From Ariolimax columbianus (taxonomy: Eukaryota > Mollusca > Gastropoda > Stylommatophora > Arionidae): a stretch of DNA of 64,000 nucleotides. The stretch is from assembly GCA_036924085.1 (NCBI GenBank), contig JAVGWX010000007.1, forward strand, positions 38,748,643 through 38,812,642, in the 5' to 3' direction. Below are positions 11,615 through 22,019 of the stretch, piece after piece. A program made the position numbers and the translations under genes. Numbering within the stretch: the stretch's first letter is position 1; each line of letters begins with the position of its first letter. Below the pieces are notes generated by a model that was not told the origin of the DNA, ran no database searches, and was given only the letters and a program-made list of their open reading frames with translations.

Positions 11615-11625
11615 CATTCTTACTT
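11615..11625. repeat. Target-site duplication, right copy (RTE composite)
   Basis: CATTCTTACTT, matching 7409-7419; it encloses the RTE and the SINE together. Confidence 0.85.
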
Positions 11626-11796
11626 ATTTGACTAAACCCAGCATCAGTTTCCCGGCCATAACAGTCCCAGTTAGCCTTTCTAAAATTGCATGATGGTTTT
11701 CTCCGAACCATCCTATCCTTCTGCAGTGTTTCAATAATTGTTAGGAGAGGACAATGGTCGCTTCCAACATCATCCAAGGCTTTAGTGGTAGTGTGC

Positions 11797-11905
11797 CGCC
11801 AAAGACGGATGTGTCGAACAGAAAGGTGCAAATATCGCAGTCAAGCTGTAAACTACTGACACAACACATTCCGTTTTCATGACTACATCCTGCTACTTGT
11901 GAAAC
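11797..11905 (+). repeat. SINE-1 fragment inside LINE-A
   Basis: About 110 bp of the SINE-1 3' half (GACGGATGTGTCGAAC, AAAGGTGCAAATATCGCAG, ACATCCTGCTACTTG) that breaks the endonuclease reading between SAFVSQ and GGTLPL. Confidence 0.7.
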
Positions 11906-12196
11906 AAACGCAGAAGTGGGAGTATTATCTTCCAAGTCAGTCTCTGGAGCAGTGTAAGATTAGTACCATTACACAGCTCTTCAATCTTCAGGTCTCTATT
12001 ATTAAACTGGAAGTTTCCAAGATTTGACATATGGGCATTGAAATCTCCCACAAACACTGTTTTCTTTGACGTAGGCTTAAATTCAGTTAGACAAGTTTTG
12101 TATGTTGGAAGACAGTAAAAGTTATGCAGTATGTATTTTGTTTTATCTTTGCTCCATAACTTTACTGTTTGATGGTCAATATCATCCACATGATTG

Positions 12197-12446
12197 GGGA
12201 CTGCATGGCCTAGTGGTTAAGTGGCACGGCTCACAATCCGAAGGTGCTGGGTTCGATCCCCATCACAGCACCGACCGTTACCCCGGGGAAGCAAATCCTT
12301 AGAAAATGCAGGAGGAAGCAGACCCTTACATAAAATGCATGCTGAAGTCGGATGCACTGGGCCGACAGGTGCAAAATAAAAACCACAGTGCAACGCACAC
12401 CGCCTTGGGGATTAGAGAAAGAAGGCGAACGCAAAAAAATTAAAAA
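12197..12446 (+). mobile_element. SINE-2 (tRNA-derived), intact copy with target duplication
   Basis: 250 bp insertion flanked by ATCCACATGATTG (12184-12196 and 12447-12459). Pol III-like A box TGGCCTAGTGG and B box GGTTCGATCCC are present. The body contains CCGTTACCCCGGGGAAGC and the 3' end is A-rich (GCGAACGCAAAAAAATTAAAAA). Without it, the LINE-A endonuclease reads through (NNHVDDIDHQ). Confidence 0.88.
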
Positions 12447-13439
12447 ATCCACATGATTGTTCATTACAATGGCTTGTGTATCATTCCTGACCAGGGTTAT
12501 AATTCCCTGGCACTTGTTGCATTCGCACTTATACTGTGATGTTAATTTGTCTTTATGGAAGTATTGTTTCCTGGAGTAGGGCTATGTGTCTTGTAGTGTT
12601 TTGGTCAGCTCAGTTGCCTTGTTTTGTAATCCTGCTGTAGTATGTTAAGGTTCCCCCTTGCTAACTTCTCGCACAGAGCAGGAGAATGATCTCTGTTGCG
12701 CAGGTCTTGGTAACTGAGGCGACACCTGAGCTGGTTTGAAGAATGTTTGTTTCCTAGCATTAGAGTAGTGGGTGTTTTTCTACAGATTTCTGCCTCCCAA
12801 AGAGCAGTCGGTGCGGCTTTCTCCATAGGTGATAGATGTATTTGGCTTTGCTGCGTTGATGGGGGTGAGGTGGGGTTCACAGAGTGCATTCCCTGCTAGC
12901 CACAGGTGCTCTCATTGCAGATCACACTTCTCTATTCTTTTTTTAGGCCTTTTCCAGTGGCTGTCACATCCTGCATACTATCCCCCCACCCCAACAGCTA
13001 CTTTCCAATGAGACCCAATGGCTCTGCCTCACCTCTCCAGAGTCAGAGTGTAGTCTGACGGTAGTGCAATGTTAGATCACTCGGTGCTCTAGCTGCAGCT
13101 GGGATGTTGGGCTAGGTCCAGATCCTCTATGAGTGCCTCTACCATTATTAGATCCTTGGTAGAAGCCTCGTAGGTTTGACAAAGAAAAGTTGTGTAGAAA
13201 GGCAGACAACAGATGAGAAGAACATTTAACCCACGAGTGGGGTTTGGTAACACCCAGAGCATATTCCACTCGTTGGTGGGTACTGCGCTGTCACCTTAAG
13301 GGGCCCCAAACTGCTCCCCGCCTAGTTATACCGTCAGGTACTCAGTCGCCCCCCATAGCAAACTCAGTAAACAACAGGGGTCACCCACGTTTGTGAAGGA
13401 GAGGGCATATGCCAGAGGTTTGCTGTCAGCCGGACAGCA

Positions 13440-13725
13440 GCGATCACTGCACCCTGGATGTGATAAGGTGTAGATTCGCACCAGCGATGATGTTCTCCGC
13501 TTGAGGTCTCAATCTGTCGAGGATTATTCTAAGCATGACCTTACTAGGTTGGCTGATGAGGCTAATTATTCTGTAATTTTGGCACAGCGTTAGGTTTCCA
13601 GACTTAAGTAACCATTGATTTTGTATCCCAGTGTGACTGTGGTGGAATACAGGAACCAGATCACCTGCCAAAACCGCCAGGAAACATACAATAGGTGCGA
13701 CCTGCTGGGGGCAAATGACAATGCA
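13440..13725 (-). pseudogene. RTE reverse transcriptase fragment
   Basis: Minus-strand reading CQNYRIISLISQPSKVMLRI followed by LDRLRPQAENIIAG, the same segment as at 9330-9390 in the RTE element. It is the amino-terminal part of the RT domain only; both sides are other sequence. Confidence 0.72.
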
Positions 13726-13924
13726 ATCCATGTTGCTGAATACTAGATGCATGCTGCATAACGTAGTGCGGAGACATGGAAAGTATCACATTATGCTCAA
13801 CATTAATCTGGAAAGTATGTCATACAAGGAAGCCAACATTTTTGTTGTACTAGAACGGACCTAGATCTTTTGTTAAACCACCTCGCCGGGGAGGAAGACT
13901 AACGTGTGGTCAGAGAAAATTTGC

Positions 13925-14260
13925 TGATCAGACATGTTAGTCAGGATCAGGCAAAATATACTGGCCAAGACTCACCTCGGCTTTCTCGTAGCCCTCCTTG
14001 GAAACGGACTGTTTTCATGGCAGTCTGGCTAACAAGATGAGGGATCGACGTGATCCCTGTAGTAGTGAGCAAACACACAGATGAAAGCCGAGTATAGCAC
14101 AACCTTCTGGAGGACCCCGTCCACCTTCATCAGCACACTCGGGATGTGAGGAAAGCTATTGCAAACCACCACATGGTTATTAATGTCCTTTTAAGGGGCA
14201 CAAAAGACTAAACCTACTCATTGTGGGCATTCAAAACAACAACCCTGCCACCACAAAGGG
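13925..14260 (+). repeat. Interspersed repeat R5
   Basis: Starts GATCAGACATGTTAGTCAGG and ends near CTACTCATTGTGGGCATT. Related copies at 44583-44890 and 46690-46990 (same strand), and at 20315-20535, 24335-24425 and 31385-31500 (opposite strand). No coding or pol III signal recognised. Confidence 0.7.
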
Positions 14261-14490
14261 AGTGATCCAGTAGACGCATATATACATAATGCCACAAAAA
14301 ATTAGTGCGTGTCTAACTATTGTCAGGCATGTGCAACACACGACTAACTAGGTATTTGTCCAATGTTTCTATGAAATAAAGATTTGATGTGGAATTTCCT
14401 CATTTCAGACATGATCCTAAAAAATAAAAATACCCACAAGGGATGGGAAAATAAAAACAGTAGACTTGAAGATGAAGAAAATTCATGTAC

Positions 14491-14545
14491 CTTCTTGGCT
14501 TAGGAGGCTGTCCAGTTACCTTTGGTGATGACCAGTCCACAGTAG
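14491..14545 (-). CDS. Kelch-repeat protein, exon g (55 nt exon)
   Basis: Very short exon. The acceptor GTCCTTCCTCAG ends at 14546 and the donor CCAAGAAG|GTACATG leaves the last exon base at 14491. It encodes the end of blade 4 and the linker to blade 5: TVDWSSPKVTGQPPKPR. Two bases complete a threonine with exon f, and its last two bases make a serine with exon h (SWHASCALS). The phase agreement on both sides is the evidence for it. It is separated from exon h by about 9.4 kb packed with nested transposons. Confidence 0.87.
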
Positions 14546-14599
14546 CTGAGGAAGGACAATATGGTTTAGATACAATGAAGACAAATATCAAGTTTTAAA

Positions 14600-15350
14600 A
14601 TGAAAGGCACAACTATTGTCACGAGGTGCAGGTCAACGAATCTGTTCTGTTGGTTGAATCGAAAAGGATGATTGATGTATTTTGCAGGAAGGTGTTATCA
14701 GTCCACAGATAATCCAGCTCTTCTGAGATCAGCGATTTTATGATATCCTCAGAGGTGATGAAAAGTTAGCTTGGAATGCTTTCCAGCAAGTGGTCACAAA
14801 CATTCTAGGGACCAATAAAGTAAGGCTGACAATTACCAGGAGCTAGCAGAAACCCTGTTGCAGCGCTACGAAAGACTAGGGTTGAACCTGTCCTTGAAAT
14901 TACACTTTCTATACTCTCATAAAGATTTATTTCCTGCTAAATGCGGTGATCTGTCAGTGAGGAGCATGGGAAACATTTCATCAAGACATTACCACCCTTG
15001 AAAGAGGCATCAAGGGAAACGGAATGCAACAATGGTAGCAGACTATTGTTGGACTCTTGTCAGAGATGCTCCAGAAATGCTTTACAAGCGACAGGCATAA
15101 AGGCTTTGCTGTGAATCATTTCCGCTATGAGCATTATTATCATATATGCATATATCCTCATATGAAATTGGGTAAAACTTGTTTTATAGATATTTTTTTA
15201 AAAAGCTAAAGCTAATCTGATGTTTTAATGATCATACTAATTTTCAGCTATCAAAACAACATAAAAGTAACTTGATTTCATCTCAGATAGACACAAAAAT
15301 GTTGTCCGGTGTTAGTTTTGTGTGTTAATAAAGGTAAAAAAAAATAGATA
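14600..15350. other. Intron sequence without recognised content
   Basis: Between kelch exons g and f. No exon with matching phase, no known repeat and no pol III box was recognised on either strand. Confidence 0.5.
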
Positions 15351-15354
15351 AAGG

Positions 15355-15484
15355 TGGGTCCAATGGCATCAATTGCCGTCGGGGATGAAGATAACTCTTC
15401 ATGCACTAAGCCACAGCCTAGGTGAGGTGGGATGGCCAATTCCCTTCCTTGCTGTTTACACCTTCCCCAGCTCCATACGTCAGG
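15355..15484 (+). repeat. Interspersed repeat R7
   Basis: Shares blocks with 43350-43590: CAATTGCCGT, GATGATAACTCTTC-like, CTAAGCCACAGCCTA, CACCTTCCCCA and CGTCAGGTA. Type unknown. Confidence 0.6.
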
Positions 15485-16215
15485 TACCCAAAAATGAAGT
15501 ATCAGAAGGTATGTTCACAATGGTTATCTCGGTTGCTGACCAACCACCATAAGGCAGAATGCATGGGAAGGAGTTTGAACCACTTGCTGCGATACGAAGA
15601 GGAGAGTGATTTGTTTCTTTTGCGCATAGTGGCAGGTGATGAATCTTGGTGCCACCACTTTGAGCCGATCAGCAAAACTGCTAGCATGCAATGGAAACAT
15701 CTCAGATAGCCGAAACAAAACAAATTCAAGTCGCATATTTCCACTGATAAGGTTATGCTGACCTGCATTGTTTTACCATGAGGGACTTTTGTTGGTAGAC
15801 TTTAAAGAGCCTGGCCTGAACATCAATGTCATCTGCCACAATGACACACTAGACCAGCTGTATACAGCAATCAAGAATAAACGACCCGGCATGCTTTCGC
15901 ATGGTGTGATTCTGTTGCACAACAATGCGTGTCCACACCGCGAACATTGTTCAGAACGCATTGGCACAGAAAAGTTTGGAAGTACTACCACACCCATCCT
16001 ATAGCCCCGATATGTCCTCTTGTGACTTCTATTTGTTCTGACCCGCACAAAAATTTCTGAAGGGACAGATCCGACTCTGATGCAGACGTCATGGCCTCGG
16101 TAACCAAGTGGTCAAAAGAGCAACTAAAGTCATTTTTTCGGACGGCATCCGCCATCTACCCAAGCAGTGTGATGCGTGTCTGAATGCCCATGGCGACTTT
16201 TTCTAACATTGAATT
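15485..16215 (+). pseudogene. Mariner transposase relic
   Basis: Plus-strand decayed transposase of the mariner group. Readable pieces in order: KVCSQWLSRLLTNHHKAE; IVAGDESWCHHFEP (first catalytic Asp region, GDE(S/T)W); SMQWKH; HEGLLLVDF; IKNKRPGMLSHGVILLHNNACPH, where the family has a catalytic Asp in the H-D-N-A-R-P-H box and this copy reads HNNACPH; then FGSTTTPIL. The frame changes at least twice and stops follow. The N-terminal DNA-binding half is missing. The changed box and the stops show that it is inactive. Confidence 0.82.
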
Positions 16216-16719
16216 CCACAAGCAAAATCAAGAAAAGCAAACACATGTTTCAGAGGTTGGTTTTGGTTGTATATTTAGTTGAAATCTATATAAAAACACA
16301 ACCATTGTTACATAACAATGAACTCTCATTGGCTAAGAGTCCTGAATTATAACAGGCTGTTCTACGAATGCTTTCCAAGTGAAATAGCAATATTTCTCCC
16401 ATATATACATGTGTTTCGAATGTGTTAAAATTGACTTTCCAGTTCAAAGAAATTTGGACACCAGAAATGATTTTATTATTTGATCAGACCATGCATTATG
16501 ATTACACACATGGATATCCAACACATGTCCGGTTCAGACTTTGATTGGGACACAAAAGAAAATGGACTTCGGTAATGTCTTTCAGAAACACACCCAATGT
16601 TGTGAGTACCAAACATTTTTTGTGTGTCATTTGCAAAATTACCCAGGACTGGAAAGCATTGTTGTTATTATCCCATAGCAAGCTTGCTCTTAGCAGCCCA
16701 ATGCCATTCTAATATATAT

Positions 16720-17480
16720 ATACACATGTCTTCTTCAGTTGACTCACTGCTCCATACAGTGTCTTGGTAATTGTCGGCAGTGCTTGTAAGAATCGTTTCC
16801 TCATGTCCGCAAGCGCCTGACAGTCAATGAGTAGATGTCAAACTGTATCATCAGGATGAGAGCAATGTCTGGACAAGGGCAGGAATTGATGCGGTTCAAG
16901 TGACTATTGACTCTGGTATGTCCTGTTCGAAACTGAAAGATGAGAATTTGATTTCTTCTATGTAGTTTATTTATGTCACCGTTACTTTTTGGCTGTGAAT
17001 TGGCTGTGACATTTCACTAAATACACTGCGACCTGTTGTTCCCGTCGCCACATGTTCATCCAGAGTATTATTCTTAATAATTCGTTTTACTGTATGGTTA
17101 CTACAGGGTCTATCCAATTGTTGTTTCGAGGCTCCTGTTTTTGCCAATCTGTCGGCCATCTTGTTCCCTAGTAGCCCACTATGTCCAGGGATCCATATAG
17201 CAAGGTGACATTTATCCCGTGGGCAGTGATGTTGTTGATCGCCCTCCCCACAAAGAATCTCCCCTTTTCTTTGTATGGGGCGATATATTCAGCGTCTCCA
17301 GAACCGCTTTGGAATCACTAAAAATTACCAAATCAATCGGCAACAATTTACCCAAGTCAAACTGTTGATGCAAAATCACAACTGCTGCTTTTATAGCCAT
17401 CGGCCTCTGCTTCGTCGTTTGAACTGTTTTCGCCGCATGAATCACAAAACTTGTATATGGACCCACCCGGGTATTTCTGG
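16720..17480 (-). pseudogene. I-like LINE fragment: RNase H and C-terminal region
   Basis: Minus-strand remnants: IHAAKTVQTTKQRPMAIKAA, LVIFSDSKAVLETL (RNase H catalytic Asp segment, near 17310), MADRLAKTGASKQQL (near 17150), and a C-terminal region downstream. It resembles the LINE-A end at 5640-5864 (EILHQQLDLGKLL). Stops and frame changes throughout. Confidence 0.72.
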
Positions 17481-17834
17481 AAAGGGTTAAATTCTACTAA
17501 CATTGGAAGTTGCAGAATTATCCTAAGATTAGCCTATTTGTTAAATTGTTCTATTCTGAGACCACGATTGGCAGAATAGACAAAGTGCCTTGGGACACCG
17601 TTCCTGTGAGGGTGTCAGATGAGGCGTGGTAGTACTATGCTGTGTGAAATAGAGACAAGAATTACCCCGTACATATATAGAAGATAAGATGGAGGAGCTG
17701 TGTTTTTGAAGCTTCAGAAAGTTAAACATGATGGCTGCTCTGGCAAACACTCCACATTACAGAATACACCTTCAATACCATATGGAAATTATAGCATTAC
17801 ATATTTTGCATGTTAATAATAATAACTTGCATAC

Positions 17835-17926
17835 TCAAATCCAAGATAAACAGATCATCGTAGCAGTATGGAAAGTCCCATCCTCCAAATATGACAAGCA
17901 GATCGTTGATCAAAGTCGCAGAGTGC
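17835..17926 (-). CDS. Kelch-repeat protein, exon f (blade 4)
   Basis: Short exon found by matching phase. The acceptor CTTTCGATTATAG ends at 17927 and the donor GATTTGA|GTATGCAAG leaves the last exon base at 17835. The exon is 92 nt: one base, 30 codons, one base. It encodes HSATLINDLLVIFGG, then WDFPYCYDDLFILDL, a full kelch blade 4. Joined to exon e it restores GHSAT; joined to exon g it gives DLTTVDWSSP, which supplies the blade tryptophan. Because both joins are in phase and complete the motif, this small exon is well supported. Confidence 0.88.
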
Positions 17927-18054
17927 CTATAATCGAAAGAAAAACAGACAATTCATTAGACATATAATAAATATCCAGAAATCTAAACAAGAGGACACAC
18001 AGAGATAGCAGGAATAGACATTGTGCTAGGGCAGGAAACCCTTCAAAGTATTAT

Positions 18055-18265
18055 TCTTCTTCTGCATTTGACCTGAAACAAGGCTGCAATATTCAGCCCG
18101 ACCATCCAGTTCCAGCTGGCTTTGGGTACCAGGTTTGTCTTCCGACTACAATTTCTATTCTCTTAGCCAGACTACACTAGTGCAGCCTGTTTCCAGGAAC
18201 ACCGCTTGGAGGTGGAAAAGGGTTGTGGCCAACTCTGGCTCGTTGACCCTGATGCTCTATACAAC
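18055..18265 (-). repeat. SINE-1-related repeat (diverged subfamily)
   Basis: Carries CTTAGCCAGAC, GTTTCCAGGA and TTGACCCTGATGCT, like SINE-1 but clearly diverged. Similar versions at 21395-21608, 27258-27555, 20640-20790 (opposite), 46035-46320 (opposite) and 51265-51530 (opposite). Confidence 0.6.
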
Positions 18266-18597
18266 ACGATATTACTACCCATGTTGTGCCATCACCGCAA
18301 GAATTGGACATTAAACAACGATAAAAAAGACGCAACAGAGATGAAATGAAATGCCTGCACAGAAAACAAGAAAAGATATAATCAGAAGATATTAGGAGAC
18401 AAGTAGATACAAAACCAGTGCTAGAGCTCATAAAGGGACCACAAACCAAATGAGTCACCACTGGCTGCTGTCAGCTCATTTTGTGGTGCAGCCCCGATCT
18501 GCATTCTGGATGTGATACTCTTAGAAACATGTGAAGCACCTACTACAATTCTGCCAGACGTGCTGCAAACCAAATTCCAGAGACTAACTGTACCTAC

Positions 18598-18794
18598 CCA
18601 GATCTTGGCCGAGGTTTCTCCCCAGTCACTATAGGCTTGTACCAGTTGTTCATGACAGGACTGAAGATGTGGACTTCATTGTCACACCCATCTGGCTGCG
18701 GATCAGGTCTGGGAAAAACTCCGCCAAATATCCAAAGTTCGTGTCTGTACAATGTTGTACTGTGATATGCCCGGGTAGGGGCTTTTCCACTTGC
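18598..18794 (-). CDS. Kelch-repeat protein, exon e (blade 3)
   Basis: Acceptor CTCATGCCCAG (AG at 18796-18795) and donor AGATCTGG|GTAGGTAC (last exon base 18598). The exon is 197 nt, phase 0 in and phase 2 out. It encodes blade 3: RAYHSTTLY, ELWIFGGVFP, a long proline/aspartate-rich loop (PRPDPQPDGCDNE), VHIFSPVMNNWYKPI, and the lead-in to blade 4 (KPRPRSG). The extended loop after the glycine pair is longer than in the other blades and may shape the binding face of the propeller. Confidence 0.9.
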
Positions 18795-19054
18795 CTGGGC
18801 ATGAGGAAAAGTCAGTGTTATAAAATTAGAAAACATTTTGAGTGTAACATTTTTTTTTAATAATAAAAAGCTACTGGTTCCAGTTTTTTAATTAAAGCTT
18901 TCTTCTGTAAATCTATTTGGTTTGAGCAGTAAATGGAGCAAAATCACTCTAGCTGGTTGAAAAGACAGTCACAATAATTTCTTGTTTTTCACTTGGATTT
19001 GAAGATTCAACCATTATTGAGAATGAGGAAGTTAAGGTTTTGCAACAGATTTTT

Positions 19055-19290
19055 CTCAGGTAGATGACCAATCTCAGGTTGGAATATCACAAAGTTTGTG
19101 CCAGGTGGGTCTCGCTAATGCTCATACAGGAACAGAAAGAACATTGCATGCAAGTTTGCCATGACCTCTTGAACCATTATGAGGATGAAGGTCAGTTTCT
19201 TGGGTCATCATCACTGGTGATGAAACGTGGTGCTACCACTACGAGCCAAAACAGCAGTCCATGTAATGTAAGACATTAAATGCAGCAGAG
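19055..19290 (+). pseudogene. Mariner transposase fragment
   Basis: Plus-strand LEYHKVCARWVSLMLIQEQK, then a DLLNHYEDEGQFL-like piece and, in another frame, GDETWCYHYEP. This is the middle of a mariner transposase only, cut short after about 80 codons. Confidence 0.75.
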
Positions 19291-19364
19291 AGGTAAAGAG
19301 TTAAGAAATTACGGGACTTCATCAATAAATCATCAAGAAAGATCTTTGACGTACAATAGTTTAA

Positions 19365-20035
19365 CCTTTAGCACTCCAATGGCCTGTCTCTTCTAACCAG
19401 CTCGGCCTGCAAAAACGGTGTGCGGAAAAAATTTTTTTTTTTTTGAACGGAGTCACTCCTGACAGCCATTTTTTACTGCTGACTACGCCCTCCATATATA
19501 CACAATATTTTGCCGGTTAAAGTATCGTATGTGCGATTACAAATGGCTTTTGAACAGTTTTAATTTTGTATACGCCGTTTGGAGCAAGCCAACCTTTTTG
19601 CGAAAGGGGAAGTAGGTTGTTGAGAAAGATTTTTATCGCGTAGATCTGTTTATTTTGTTTGTTTAAATGAAAGAACTACGTTTGAATTGGAAACTAACAG
19701 TTGTGGGGATATTGTAAACACAGTATCGATACGTTGTTGTGGTTTCCATGGTTTTCTATCGGAGCGACTAGGCCTAGTGGTCGAGTCCAAATTTTTCCCG
19801 AGATTTTCATAAATTTTCAACTTCATCTTTTTAAATCTCAAAAACTAACAAACATACAACAAAAACAATAACACCCACATGTTCGTTATGCTAGTGTGTA
19901 TCTACACACCAGAAAATCATATTTATTGACAAACAAACATAAAAGTTACAAATTTTGAAAGACGACTACCACAGCGACTAATTAAGAAAATTAATTAGGT
20001 CAAATTTTGTCACTAATTATGTAGCGTGCCTAAGG
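19365..20035 (+). mobile_element. TTAA transposon (MITE-A), copy 3
   Basis: 671 bp flanked by TTAA at 19361-19364 and 20036-20039; ends CCTTTAGCACTCC and, on the complement, CCTTAGGCACGC. Very similar to copy 1, differing by scattered substitutions and single-base indels. It lies in the intron between kelch exons d and e. Confidence 0.87.
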
Positions 20036-20314
20036 TTAACAATGTTTTAATAGACTACACACTGCCACCAGACAATCTCTGTTGTGCAACATCCAGAAAC
20101 AACAACAACAACAAAACAAAACAAAGGCACACAAGGAGAAGAGATCTAGAGGCCAAAACAATAAAAACTGGAAGAAACTAGACAGAAGTAAGGACAGCTG
20201 GACTGGACTGTTTGATGATCTATTCACTCCAAGGTGATAAAAAGCGAAATAAAATTATTGTTTCAATAGCAGTGTTTTGTTGTTGCTCTTTTGTGCGCCC
20301 TGAAAAAGCGCGTT

Positions 20315-20535
20315 TAAGTGGCTGGTTGTAGTAGCTTTCCTCACATGCCGAGCGTGCTAATTAAGGTGGACCTTGGTACTCCAGGTGGTTATACTATACT
20401 TGGCTTCATCTGTGTGATGCTCACTACTAGAGGGATTGCGTTGATCCATATCTCGCCAGCCAGACTGGCTTGAAGACAGCCTGTTTGTAGGAAGAGTGAT
20501 CTATATGGAAGAGAGAGTGATCTTGGTCAGTATAC
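20315..20535 (-). repeat. Repeat R5 copy (opposite orientation)
   Basis: CTTGGCTTCATCTGTGTGATG, TGCTCACTAC and GTCAGTATACTGTGCCTGAC are the complement of the R5 blocks at 13925-14260. Confidence 0.62.
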
Positions 20536-20978
20536 TGTGCCTGACCGAACAAGCATCTCAGTTCCCCACAACTGTTTTAACAGTTGCTAGTCCTAGGAAC
20601 AATCCCACCAGGTGTCTTATATGACACAATTAGGGGTCTGAAGCCAGCGGCTTATATCTGGCTACTTGCGTCACGGTTAGAGAACAACAGCTGACAAAGA
20701 CCTTATTCTATCTACAAGAGGCGACCCATGAAACAGACTGCGCTAGTGTAGTCTGGCAGATAAAATAGAAATCGCTAACTCAGTCCCAAAAATGCTGTGC
20801 TGAAACCGAAAGCGTCTAAGTGAAAGATAGACAATACATGCAACCTTCAGGCAAACTATGACAAAAAGTCATTTTCATGATGAATGCAGAAGATGATCAA
20901 ATTAGATTTTGCAGATAATTTAGCATATATTGTAAAAAAATTTCTAAAAACTAAAAAACTGATTGAATCTACACAAAC

Positions 20979-21166
20979 CTTAACAAGAGCCCACTTATTA
21001 TCGTCTAAGTCAAACATGTGGACGTCGTGAAACCATCTGCTGTTTTTGGAACCTCCATAAACATAAATACATCTCATAGTTGGGTCGTAGGTCGCACTGT
21101 GACCAATCCTGCATTCTAACTTTGATCCCTCTGTTACCACACTGGGACACTTCCAGGTCCTCGTTT
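20979..21166 (-). CDS. Kelch-repeat protein, exon d (blade 2)
   Basis: Acceptor TTTTGTCAG (AG at 21168-21167) and donor GTTAAG|GTTTGTG (last exon base 20979). The exon is 188 nt, phase 1 in and phase 0 out. It completes blade 1 (TRTWKCPS) and carries blade 2: CRIGHSATYD, CIYVYGGSKN, DVHMFDLDDNKWALVK. All kelch hallmarks are present: the GHS motif, the glycine pair, and the spaced aromatic and tryptophan. The join to exon e is in frame, VK then ASGKAPTRAYHS. Confidence 0.9.
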
Positions 21167-21691
21167 CTGACAAAACAATATGCAGAAAAATCAATGACAA
21201 AATGGTAATTTGTGATGATCATACAACGCTAAATCCCAGAGGAAATCGAGGTCGCCTCGACAGGAGGCCTGCAGCAAAGCATTTACCTGCTGCTGCAGTG
21301 ATACTTTCTGTGACACGACACTTTAAATGACAAAGTTGTCAACCTACATCCTATTAACTCCTTTTCATATTCTTCTTCTGAGGTTCTCCTGAAAAGGATT
21401 TAGTGACCCGAGTGTTGTTTACAACAAATCCGACATCAGCTGCCTTTTTTAAGTACTGGGTTTATCTTCCCACTGCTATCCCTGTTCTCTTAGCCAGATT
21501 ACACTAGTGCAATTGTTTCCAGGACCGCCGCTTGAAGGCAGAATAGGTTTTGGTCAGCTCTGGTTTGCTGTCAGCTTATTCACTGTGCAGCAGCTTCGAC
21601 CCCCTCCTTTCATTATGAAATGGGGTTCTTTACACGAATGCTTGTCAAAGAATCAACAAACACTATTGCAGAGAAAGTAGGTTCAGTTTCT

Positions 21692-21930
21692 TATTTGTTT
21701 GTTTTCAATTTCGCGCTACCAAGCCCTGAAAAGGGCTTTGCAAGTAGCAGGATGTTGTCAGGAGAATGGAATGTGTTGTTTTTGATTGACTGCAGTATTT
21801 GCACATTTCGGTCCAACTTCAGCATGGCATTTTTGGGTACCTTGCTAGCCTTTCCTCTTCCATATCTATTCCTTAGCCAGTCTGTCCTGTTATCCAGGAT
21901 CACCAGCTCATGCACTGCCCGTAAAATGTG
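21692..21930 (-). repeat. SINE-1 copy (minus orientation)
   Basis: GCTACCAAGCCCTGAAAAGGG, GGGCTTTGCAAGTAGCAGG, ATTTGCACATTTCGGTCC and CTTAGCCAGTCTG. The 5' third is missing. A more diverged relative lies just before it at 21395-21608. Confidence 0.75.
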
Positions 21931-22019
21931 TTCAAGTAGGGTTGTGCATGGGCTAGCATCCTCCTCCTGTATATTCTTTTTATTCGCACGTTGTCAGACG
22001 TCAACTTGAATTTGTGCAA

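Larger units (their letters stand above)
11626..13010 (-). pseudogene. Old I-like LINE (LINE-A), endonuclease part
   Basis: Upstream half of the LINE that continues at 5640-7408. Read on the minus strand: proline/glutamine-rich leader (PPSTQQSQIHLSP, 12870), start of the endonuclease (GNLNILQQD near 12650), QAIVMNNHVD (12460), DDIDHQTVKLW (12180), the catalytic-type box FVGDFNAH near 12040, and DVGSDHCPLL near 11765, followed by the linker KANWDCYGRETDAGFSQI. It is interrupted by SINE-2 (12197-12446) and by a SINE-1 fragment (about 11797-11905). The regions match apurinic-type endonucleases of non-LTR elements; the element is inactive. Confidence 0.8.

Noticed and set aside
12205..12280. tRNA gene candidate (A and B boxes)
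   Set aside because: The boxes belong to SINE-2. The sequence continues into the SINE body, recurs many times, and is flanked by a target duplication. No cloverleaf with paired acceptor stem was found.
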